In this document: positions 12,120 through 21,955 of the stretch, piece after piece
Position numbering within the stretch: position 1 is the first letter of the stretch
How the letters are laid out: the number at the start of each line of letters is the position of its first letter
NCBI GenBank assembly: GCA_002633005.1
Contig: NMRA01000003.1
Span: 326,129 to 390,128 of the forward strand
Direction of reading: 5' to 3'
DNA: 64,000 bases
DNA from: Phoronis australis
Taxonomy: Eukaryota; Phoronida; Phoronidae
Notes under the pieces: model-generated
Told to the model about the DNA's origin: nothing
Databases searched by the model: none
The model's input: only the letters and a program-made list of their open reading frames with translations
Translations under genes and position numbers: made by a program

Positions 12120-13000
12120 AAGAGCAACGTGGAGCATTGAAATGCACCCACGAATGTATCATGTATCGCAAATGTTGTGCTTTTAGGGATATTTATTTGT
12201 ATCATAAAAATGGCCACTACTTGGCGCAAAAATGTACAATCCATCCAAAAATGGGAACATGCTATATTTCATAAAAATCTGTCAAGAAACTTCAGAGAAA
12301 CAAAGGAAAACAGAAGAAAATGAAATTGCCACTTGTGGGCACAGTGTCCATTCCATCCGCCTGAATGTCGTCGTCTGTTATCTTCATATAAATTCACATA
12401 CTAAGCAATAATAAAGATCCTGCAGTGGGTTTTGGAGATACAGCTACGGGCACAAAACAAAACATAACTACCTCTAGGAAGCGCCACAGTAGTCAGTCAG
12501 CATCATAAAACGTCCTCTTCACACTGAAAACAATTTGTACGCCAATTTTCAAAACCATCCCTAGAATGTTTTGGTTGATCGAGGGGTGGATGCCAAACTC
12601 AAGATTTGAAAACAGCAAAAATGGCCACCAGGTGGTGCAAAATATCTCAATTCCATCCAAAAACAGGATGATAGTGTCATCTCACCAATAGATGCCTATA
12701 TTCAAAATTTTATGAAAATCTGTTGAGGAACTTTGAAGATAAGACTGGTAAACGTAAAAAATTAAAATTGCCACTAGGGGGCACACCAGAAGTCAGATCC
12801 GTCCGAAAGTCGTCATCGTCCATTGTCAACATCATATAAATATACTTGCTAAATTAAGTAAAAATCTTGCAAACGGTTTAATAGATACAGCCACGAGCGC
12901 AAAAAAACTGTCACTAGGAGGCGCCACAGTAGTCAAACTCGTCGGAAAATCGTCGTCAGCCGTCGACCCACTTCATAATAAAAACATACATGCAAATTTT
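12120..13000 (+). repeat. Six-module array of CTCF-like motif repeat
   Basis: The head AGAGCA..GTGGAGCATTGAAATGC and TGTGCTTTTAGGGATATTTAT precedes six modules whose 14-bp cores start at 12214, 12329, 12471, 12625, 12771 and 12911 (spacings 115, 142, 154, 146, 140). The core at 12771-12784 is CCACTAGGGGGCAC, matching every position of the CTCF core as I know it; others have one to several changes. Each module body ends near GATACAG. Cores alternate between a GGTGGCGCAAAATA type and a GGGGGCACAG type. There is no open reading frame. Confidence 0.7.
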
Positions 13001-13059
13001 CACAATTATATTGAATTTCTTATCTGCCGGTAACTGCACCGCATTCCAGCATATATCTT

Positions 13060-13200
13060 ATCTACCGGTATTTATAAAAATGTGGGCGCATAAAAAGAAA
13101 AAGGGTAGCCACGGCTGCCACTGGACGAAACTTATCTATTTATAAAAATGTGGGCGCATAAACAGAAAAAGGGTAAGCCACGGCTGCCACCGGACGAAAC
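13060..13200 (+). repeat. Tandem duplication (~68-bp unit, two copies)
   Basis: The unit TTTATAAAAATGTGGGCGCA, then AGAAAAAGGGTA, GCCACGGCTGCCAC and GGACGAAAC, occurs at about 13069-13128 and again at 13138-13199 with a few changes. ATGTGGGCGCATA resembles the palindromic tail of the CTCF-like module repeat, so the unit may be a tail derivative. Confidence 0.6.
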
Positions 13201-13444
13201 ATACTGCAATCCAGCACTAGAAGTTGACAAATGTTCTCTTAATGGTTCTGTTCTCGACTGCTCCCCCTCCCTATTAAGTGGGGCGGATGCACTAACCCCA
13301 ACTTCATCAAAAGGGCATTGCCCCAGCTTTCTACGCTAGGCAGAAACCATAAACCTAGTAGGGCTGCCAATGTGGGTGCATATCATAACAGGACATCAAA
13401 GCAGAGAGATATATGCTGCATAGCAGGTACAAAGAAAGAGGAAA

Positions 13445-13580
13445 CAGTTTGGCTCAGTGGTTTGAACTCCGGACTTTTGTTTGGGGGACCTGGGTTCGAA
13501 CACTGACTTTACTGACTGACAAGGGAGTGAATGAGAACCTGGATATAATGTGGAAGTGATTTCTGGGGCTGTGAGAAAAA
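13445..13580 (+). mobile_element. tRNA-derived SINE
   Basis: Box A-like TGGCTCAGTGG (13450-13460) and box B-like GGGTTCGAACAC (13493-13504) sit about 33 bp apart, as in the internal promoter of a tRNA gene. Between them, GAACTCCGGACTTTTGTTTG does not form a sound anticodon arm and the acceptor stem does not close, so it is not a functional tRNA. A non-tRNA body follows (TGACTTTACTGACTGACAAG ...). Its 3' end is undefined. Confidence 0.55.
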
Positions 13581-14210
13581 AGGTACAAAGAAATCAGAAG
13601 ATCAATAGTACCGGAATATTAATGAAATAAATGCAGATCCTGTCTGGAGGGCAATGTTAGTTTATCAGTCAGTTTTTCAACAGCTAACAGGCAATATCAC
13701 TATTGGAAGTTTGCATCTCCCGCTTTTAGGATGGAAGTGCAGTGAGACGATTAGTGCCGCTGCACATCCTTTATGGCCCTGTCTGTGACAGGTAGTTTAC
13801 AGGTGTCAGTTCATCAGGAAGAGTATTATGCGTTATAGCTAAATTTACATTTCATGGTCGACTTGTTGCCAAGTCGTGCAGTATCCATTTATGTTTTTAA
13901 CTGAGGCTTATAATTTATAAGAACATAAAAACTTGACAATGCAGGATAATGCAGTCCATGCTTCATGTTTTTATCTTAAAGTTCAAAAGTGTAATGACCT
14001 AAAAGAAACAATTTTACAAAAACCAAGTTACTACCTTTTAGACAACAACTCTAGACTTAGAACAAGAAAATGAAATAGTAAAACACATGAAAACTTGACA
14101 AAACGAGGATTTTTGGAACATAAGTTCAACTTTTGATATAAAAATCACTCATTTTAACCTCATATATAAGTACAAATGTTTGGAATTGTCAGTTGTGTTT
14201 CACTAGGCAA

Positions 14211-15206
14211 TACCGTAAACGTTCGGGTTAACGCCCATGCTCAGTTAACCGCCCACCCCCTACTTTAGGTGGATTTTCGATTTAACCGCCCACTGCTCGG
14301 TTAAGCGCCCCCCTGCGATTTTTGAAGATTTCCATTTAAGCGCCCACCTCTCGGTTAAGCGCCCATCCCCGACTTTTAAAGAATGAAAATTTAGCGCCCA
14401 GTGCTAAGGAAACGCGCGATTCCCCGACTTTTAGAAAAAGATCGATGATCACAATGAGCGCAACGACGCCGGGCCTCCGAGACGGTGGTTTAGCAATGTG
14501 AATTGCAATTATACAAGTAACGAGTTATTGTCTTGGGTCATGAACTCACTTCAAAATATAATACTTGAANNNNNNNNNNNNNNNNNNNNNNNNNNNNNNN
14601 NNNNNNNNNNNNNNNNNNNNNNNNNNNNNNNNNNNNNNNNNNNNNNNNNNNNNNNNNNNNNNNNNNNNNNNNNNNNNNNNNNNNNNNNNNNNNNNNNNNN
14701 NNNNNNNNNNNNNNNNNNNNNNNNNNNNNNNNNNNNNNNNNNNNNNNNNNNNNNNNNNNNNNNNNNNNNNNNNNNNNNNNNNNNNNNNNNNNNNNNNNNN
14801 NNNNNNNNNNNNNNNNNNNNNNNNNNNNNNNNNNNNNNNNNNNNNNNNNNNNNNAATTTAATAGTGAATAACTAATCTGAGGGCATGATAACCTTTGTTA
14901 GGATCATCCGCTGTTATGACATTTTTCCCGTCATGTGGCGACGTGACGATAACGCTCTTTGAAAAGTGCTACGCGTTCCGAGTAGGCCTACGACTACGTG
15001 TGTGGTGTGGGTACTTAGATCACGAGGTAAGATTAACCGCCCAGGGCGCTTGCCTGTCGTATTAAGCGCCCATGTTCGGTTAACCGCCCACCCTGGATTT
15101 TTTGAAGTTTCACGTTTAAGCGCCCATGTCTGGTTAACCGCCCACCCCCGATTTTTTGGGTTTGCCAATTTAACCGCCCAGGGCGTTAACCCGAACGTTT
15201 ACGGTA
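14211..15206. mobile_element. TIR DNA transposon, copy 1 (non-autonomous, gapped)
   Basis: The left end TACCGTAAACGTTCGGGTTA (14211-14230) is the inverse of the right end TAACCCGAACGTTTACGGTA (15187-15206). Both subterminal regions (14225-14400 and 15030-15190) carry clusters of GGTTAA/GCGCCCA motifs about 40-50 bp apart, a layout expected of transposase-binding repeats. The outermost TA on each side may be a TA target duplication. No transposase frame is visible. The N run 14570-14854 replaces the middle. Comparison with copy 2 shows the bases just before and after the gap match 26411 and 27898, so about 1.5 kb of interior is missing or deleted here. Confidence 0.8.
14570..14854. other. Assembly gap (N run)
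   Basis: A run of N inside transposon copy 1. Open frames running through it are artefacts. Confidence 0.99.
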
Positions 15207-17235
15207 ATTCACATGGCATTGCCAGTATTTGTGACTGGTGCACTCCACTTCCAACGGAGTTTACAGCCAGGAACAATACGAAAAAATTCTCCAGTTTGAG
15301 ACAATCTCTAAAACTTGAGACACTGAAATTCAAGAAAAAATGAATTTTCTTGATTCTGAAGAATCAGGAACATGGGTAATTTGGCATTCAACATGTTTCT
15401 CAAATATTGGAGACTGCATTTTTTACCAACAAAGTTCGAGATACATTCATGGAAAATAGCTGCCAAAACAAAATTTGACTTTCTTGAATTTAGGATGACC
15501 AATATTGGCTATTTCTAAAATCTGGTATAAGTTCCAAACTCGAGCAAAATTTTTCAGTGTCCAAAACTGGAGAATTTTTACAGCAAGTAGAGGTGCTTTT
15601 TAACAACAGAGAGACCAACAAATTCTCGCCATCTAGTATGCACTCTGCCATTACAGTCCCACAGATAAGCAGGTAAAAACTGCAAGGAAAAAGAACAAAA
15701 TGCAAAATACCGGAAACATTGGATCCTGTCCTACATGACAAAACAGTCTTAGATACATGCATCACAATTTGGTGACACTTAAAACAATTGCTTATTTTTT
15801 GTTTCACAAAAAGCTGCAGTTTTCAAGCAAACTACTCATATCTCTGAGTCTTCTGTCTGTTGTCAACTTGATCAAATTGTTTTAAATGTCTTCATCAACC
15901 TTCCAATCATTCACCCTCTATCACCCTGGTTTTCTGGTTTCCCAACCAATATTAAACACCGCCTCAAACAAACAAATAAACCAAGCAGCCTACCAAGCTG
16001 ATGGATGTATTAATATCTGACACAGGTCCAAATGCATCCATTTGCACCTTCCATACATTGTAGACAATAATTTCACCCCAAAGAAATTATGACTCCAAAG
16101 AGATGGCGCTGTGAAAGAGTGTAGGAATGTTTTCAGAAATCATGAACCTTCATGACAAAATTAGGAGCATCTGAAATTTGAAGAAAGATTAACCACAATT
16201 TTTTTGTCTATAATTGGTGACATTTTCCATGCAGCAATCTTATCTGAAAAAAGGCAAGAACATAAAATAATTCATTATTTAATGAAAAAATTTAGTTACG
16301 TAAAAAGAGTTAATATGGATAAACAGTGACTGAATAGAACTATAATTCAATACACATGTACTAAACGTAAACATTGTATAGTTTTAGATTAACCAAAGTA
16401 ACTGAAATAAAAGTTGTTGACAACAGTACAAATAAATGAAATATTTCTGTAACAGCCTTTGTACCTGCTCAAAGACTTCTTGGGGACATCACTTTAGAAA
16501 AAGATATAATAAACCATGCTGAGACATGCTCAAATATTTGACAAGTTAAAGTGATAGATATTGAAAAGCTAGCTTTCTCTACTAAGTATCACACAAACAC
16601 CACACTGCATCACAGAATACAAGGTTTCCAAATTTATCAAACTGAAACACCTGATGGTTCCCAACACAAGACGATTACATATCCTCTTTCCTCAACACTT
16701 GACACAGTGCATCCAGTTTATGTGGTAATTAAGGTACTTAATTGCAACAAGTTCTTCAGAGTGTTTACTCCATAATGTCAAAAATTAATGATAAAAAACA
16801 TGAATATGATAACATAAAAAGCAAGCATACATACGCTAAAATCTCAACCAATTTAGGACACAACATGCTGGACATGTTTATTTTCTTATTTCTTCATAAA
16901 TGATACACACCAGAATACTTGGCCATACCTAACTTCTGCATCGCGGCAACCAACAGAAAATATTTTGAAAAATTGTAGGCATTTACATCAATGTTAGAAG
17001 CCTTGAAAAACGAAAAAAGTGCAGTTTTGGCTATTCTTTTGGCCTAAAATTTATCATTTAAGATACACTGTATGACTTCAGTGTTACATCAAGTTAGTAT
17101 ACAGTGAATTATTTGTTGCGACATAAGAATGAAACGATGAATTTTTTTTCTTAATCAAAAATAACCGTGTATTTTTTTTATTAATTTAGCCATAGTATAT
17201 CATAATTAACAACAGTTGTTAAAATGTGCAATTCC
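15207..17235. other. Intergenic, nothing recognised
   Basis: AT-rich. The open frames (for example 15490-15807 minus, 16551-16775 plus) have no conserved domain, and nothing indicates splicing into a longer product. I see no RNA gene. Confidence 0.5.
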
Positions 17236-17239
17236 ATGA

Positions 17240-17695
17240 GCAAAGCACAGTTAACATTTGATAAATTATCTGTAACAGTGCCTTTGATAGACAATAATGG
17301 AACACATAAAGTCATAGAGTTCCCAAACAAATTATCTGAAACAGTGAATACAGAAACTAATAGACACAAACGAAATACACAGAGTCCTAGGGTTCCCAAA
17401 CAAATTATCTGAAACAGTGAATACAGAAAATAAATAGCGACACAAATGGAATACACATAGTCACAGAATTCCCAAACAAATTATCTGAAATGGTGAATAC
17501 AGAAAATAAATAGTGACACAAATGGAATACACAGTCATAGAATTCCCAAACAAATTATCTTAAATGGTGAGTACAGATAAAACTAGACAATAATGGAATG
17601 TTCACCAGTCATGTTCACAAACAACTTATCTGAAATGGTGGCTACATATGATAAATAGAACATTATGGATTATATACAGTTCACAAACAAATTAC
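17240..17695 (+). repeat. Minisatellite, ~66-76 bp unit, about six copies
   Basis: TTCCCAAACAAATTATCTGA followed by AA.GGTGAATACAGA recurs with unit starts at about 17320, 17393, 17469, 17543, 17614 and 17680. Divergence rises towards the right end. The small open frames on both strands here are products of the repeat. Confidence 0.75.
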
Positions 17696-18146
17696 TCTTT
17701 TTATTCCAACAACATTTTTAAACATTTTTACAACAGAATGAGGTAATGAATAAGTTTTATTATTTTACAAGGGTAAAATCTGTGGCTGCTCTTTAGACTG
17801 GATAATTTGCTTTAAAAACAGAAAAAAAGTTCTATAGCGGACAGGGACAGATGACCTTGGATGCACCTCTGCTGAATACCAGTAAATGCGTAACATTATC
17901 TTTACTATAAGAAAGAAAAACAAAGTGAACAAGGGATACCCCTATCTGCTGATATCTATGGGACAAGCTTGTGACCGTTTCCCCAAGGGGGATTCACCAA
18001 TTGCAAATTTAAATTGATTGCAAGGTTACAAGCAGTGACCTCAGACAAAAGAAAGGCCAAACAAAACTTTCACCTGTGTATGCAATGTCATGGGAAATAC
18101 CTGCAAAACAGCATTAAATCAAGTCTCACAAGGTTTAGCTAGCTTC

Positions 18147-18346
18147 CATTCAGTAATGCTAGGACCTCGCTAAAAAGCAAGACTTCGCGAGATTACGTGA
18201 GATGTTGCCATATATATCAAATGAGAACACGTGACTTAGGCTAGATTTTAGCTAGGTCCTAGCGTAGGTCCTAGCGTAGGTCCAAGCATAGGTCCAAGCA
18301 TAGGTCCTAGCGTAGGTCCCAGCGTAGGTCCTAGCGTTATTGAACG
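18147..18346. mobile_element. Short MITE with internal 12-bp minisatellite
   Basis: The terminal repeats CATTCAGTAATGCTAGGACC (18147-18166) and GGTCCTAGCGTTATTGAACG (18327-18346) are inverted and match at 16 of 20 positions. The interior has CGAGATTACGTGAGATGTTG, shared with the reverse strand near 59690-59770. The right half (about 18254-18336) is an expanded array of TAGGTCCTAGCG variants that reuses the terminal repeat sequence. Confidence 0.65.
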
Positions 18347-18439
18347 CACGCCTGGTCTAACAATTAGGCTGAGCACCACCTCGAACAAGAAAATATTGAG
18401 TGGTCAGTAGGAAGAGAACCAATGATAAGGAAACACCAC

Positions 18440-18880
18440 TGAGCCATTCTGTGTTATAAAATGGAAAGCAACCATTTTTGATGTTATCTTTCCTTACCAG
18501 ATGCATCCATCACCACTGCACTGCAAACAGTACGTTTCTAAGGGTGTTTATTAGTATCGTGAAATTGGCCACTAGGTGGTGTGGAATAAGTTGAACCCAT
18601 CAAAATTGGGAAGATGTCATATTCCTAATACATAGATAACTAACTGCCAAATTTCAAAAAAAAATCTGTTATGGAATTCTAAAGACACAAAGACAAATGT
18701 CAAAAAATCTAATTACCACTACCAGGTAGACTCTACAGATGGTGCCACAGGCAAAGGGGTAGTTAGGTCAGTTCAAAAGAAGTTATCTTCTGTTGTCAAC
18801 TGAGTTCACATGCCAAAATTCATAAAGATCCAGCAAAGAGTTTAGGACACATATCCAGATGTAAAACTGGCAAAAAGGAT
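18440..18880 (+). repeat. CTCF-like module repeat, short copy
   Basis: The head ACTGCACTGCAAACAGTACG and GGGTGTTTATTAGTATC leads to core CCACTAGGTGGTGT (18569-18582). A second eroded core ACCACTACCAGGTAGAC follows near 18714, and then body text including GTTGTCAACT and TTCATAAAGATCC. Same orientation as the other arrays. Confidence 0.6.
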
Positions 18881-18889
18881 GTCAGAATA

Positions 18890-20440
18890 AAAAGACTATG
18901 TGGATAATTTCGTCCTTACACTGGTCACTGCTCTGATTTCCTAAGCCCCACTGGCAGACAACTTTTATGTCTATTCAGCACACCCTTTCTATTGATGTAG
19001 ATCTGAGCTAATGAAGTGGAAAGCCAATAGCTAGCACTACTTTCTTAACAATATTACAAAAAGACTAAAAAGTTAATTTGCTTTGATCTTGACAAAGGGC
19101 CACTTCCCAAAGGAACATTGGTTTTAAATATGTTTCATACCTGTTTTCATTACTTTATTTTAATACTCCTGTCTAGTTGTTTTTTTTTTTACCAGTTAGG
19201 GTTGCTATCTTTTTATTTTTTGTTTAACCAAAGTATCAAAACAACTTGGAAGTCAGTTAATTGTGAACCTATCCCTGAATTTTCCAGATTACAGCTATCC
19301 CAAACATGTCACAGCAAACAAAACTACACATGCCATTAGTTCAAATTCAATCTTTATTAAAACTCATATCATAAAATATATACAAAAGTGCAAAAATGGC
19401 GATAGCCAAACTGAAGATTTGGAACCTCTGGACAATTTTGGTTGCAGTAACTACATAACTATCCTAGCTTTTCCACAGTCACAAAAATGAAATCACAGCT
19501 CTTGCCCACCGACCAACCTCATCCAATGCTTGCACTTTTCATTGACTACACTACAGTAGCCATCTTAGTTGTCTTCACGGGTGTTCCATTACAACTACAA
19601 GCTAACTATCGAAATTGGTGCATTTCCGAGAATAGTAGTTTTCCGGTTATTGTACTACGGTACTCCTGGAGTAAAGTAGTTTGGCATGCACTGGGCCATA
19701 AGTGATGTTTTAAAAGTTATTGACTTCTAATTTAGTCACTGTATATTGTTTATAGATGTTTCAATGTAGCATAGTTATAAATTAAAAGAATAATCCACGT
19801 GACATAGGGTTTGTAAATCACCGTGTATATCAATATGCACAGTCGTTTATCTTCAATCGTACCCAATGTTTGTAGTTTTTAGCTTATAAGTTCATCGATT
19901 TTTTAAAATCGAAAACCATACTTGGTTGTTTTTTCCAGATGAATACCGCGTGGTGTTCGTTTTTAACGAAATCTACTGGTTAATGCATTTTGAAAATTCG
20001 CCAGTATGTACAGGCAGAGATGTTTACTACAGTTTATGGTCGGGTAATTACACTTAATTGGGTCTTGCTCGCACTGGACAATGCGGTCATCGCAACTGAG
20101 TCTGACTCTGGCGCCACACTCTCTTTGATCGAGGTAAAAGCCGCTCAGAAGGACGAGTGGTGAAAAGTCACGCATATCTTTAGAAATGCGTGACTTTTGT
20201 GTAAGCGCATTATTCACGACATGCCCATCTGAAAATCAATGTTAGTTGTGCTCTTGTAAGTAAGAATATGTCTGCCAATTTTCATAATGATGCTCTGAGC
20301 AGTTTGGCATATAAATGGTACATTTTGGAGGTCCGCCAAATTCGGACACCACAAATATCTTGTTCCGCGATATTCGACCAACAATGAGCTTGTTCTATTA
20401 TAATTAATTTTGAGTGTCCTAAGATTGCGCGATTTTACCG
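18890..20440. other. Intergenic, nothing recognised
   Basis: No gene-like reading frame, RNA gene or clear element. A short string CTGGAGTAAAGTAG near 19668 recurs at about 725 (CCGGAGTAAAGTAG), a possible decayed repeat. Confidence 0.4.
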
Positions 20441-20790
20441 TACAAAGGCAGACAACAAAAACTAGAAAACAATAAAAAATGGCCACTAAATGGCGCAGAA
20501 TAAGCAGGTGTCTGTCTGAAAATGGGAAGGTGTCCCCTATGTGTCAAATTTCATGAAAATCATTGAACGTGAAATAAATTAAATTGCCACTAGGGGTACT
20601 GAGGAAGTCAGATCCACAAGAAAATCCTCGTTCTATGTTGTCACATCCATAAAAAATGTTACCAAATTTCCCAAACATCCTGTAAGGAATTAATGAGATA
20701 CAGTTGAGGATGCAAAAAAAATTTAGTAAGGTGTGCCATAAAAGTTGGATCTGTTTGAAAATCTAAGTAAAGCGCAGCCCTCTTCACAAT
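20440..20790 (+). repeat. CTCF-like module repeat, truncated copy
   Basis: Cores at about 20482 (CCACTAAATGGCGC) and 20588 (CCACTAGGGGTACT), each followed by the family body and ending near GAGATACAGTTGAGG. It directly precedes the longer array at 20.8 kb in the same orientation. Confidence 0.6.
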
Positions 20791-21955
20791 AACACAAGAG
20801 CACCCCAGAGCGTTGAAATGCGACCAAGAATGCACCAAAAATGGTGTGCTTTTAGGGGTGTTTATCTGTATCATAAAAATGGCCACTAGATGGCGCAAAA
20901 TACGTCGAATCCATCTGAAAACGGAAAAAAGCCATCGTTCTTTAATAGTCAGAAAGCTATTTATTGAATTTCACAAAAATCTGTAAAGGAACTTCAAAGA
21001 AACAGAGGAAAATGGGAAAAAATGAAGTTGCCACTATGGGGCACAGCGTTCGTCAGATACGTCTGAAAGTCGTCGTCGTCCGTTGTCAACTTCATATGAA
21101 TACATTTGCTAAATTTAATTAACACCCTGCAGAGTGTTTAGGAAATACAGCTATGGGTGCAAAAAAAAACAAAGCTGCCACCAGGAGGCGCCACAATAGC
21201 CAAAGTCGTCAGAAAATCGTCAGCCCTCCTCTTCATGTTAGGAACAATCATCCTTAGAGTGGTTTGGTTGCCAGAAGAGCAGATGCCGAAAAACAGACTC
21301 GAAAATAGTAAAAATGGCCACTAGGTGGTGCAAAATACATCGAATTCAACCAAAAACCAGAGGATAGCGTCACCTCACTAATAGATGCCTATTTACTAAA
21401 TTTTATGAAAATCCGTTGAGAGCCTTTGAAGATACAGAGGTAAACGTAAAAACAAACTGCCACTAGGGGACGCACCGATAGTCCGATTCGCTCAAAAATA
21501 TGCCATCCTCTCCACAGTAAGAACATATATGCCACTTTTCAAAATCATCCCTCGAGCAGTTTGATTGACAGAAGGGCAGACGCCAAAAAACAATAAAAAT
21601 GGCCACTAGGTGGCACAAATCATATTGAATACATTCGAAAACAGGAGGATAGCGTCATCTCACTAATACATGCATAACTGGCTAATTTCAAGAAAATCTG
21701 TTGAGGCCTTCCGAAGATACAGAGGTAAGCATAAAAAACTAAAATTGCCACTAGGGAGCGCACCTGTAGTCAGACAGGTACGAAATTTGTCGTCATCCGT
21801 CATCAGCTTTATTGGAACATGTGTGTCAAATCTAATCAAGATCTTGTAAGGGGTTTAGGAGATACAGCTGTGGACGCCGGACACCTAACGATGGACACCC
21901 GCACAGAGATGATGGCAATATGCGACCACATATAAATATGTGGGCACATAAATAT
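20790..21955 (+). repeat. Seven-module array of CTCF-like motif repeat, most complete copy
   Basis: The head ACAAGAGCACCCCAGAGCG ... GGGGTGTTTATCTGTATCAT is followed by seven cores starting at 20883, 21031, 21178, 21318, 21460, 21603 and 21748 (spacings 148, 147, 140, 142, 143, 145). CCACTAGATGGCGC (20883) and CCACTAGGTGGCAC (21603) match the CTCF core at every position; the others differ by one to three bases. The array ends with GAGATACAGCTGTGGACGCC, AGATGATGGCAATATG and a palindromic tail CCACATATAAATATGTGG (about 21924-21941). It is non-coding on both strands. Confidence 0.75.

Noticed and set aside
14498-14875. Open frames through the N run
   Set aside because: Ambiguous bases translate as unknown residues and create false frames; the same holds at 26734-27078.
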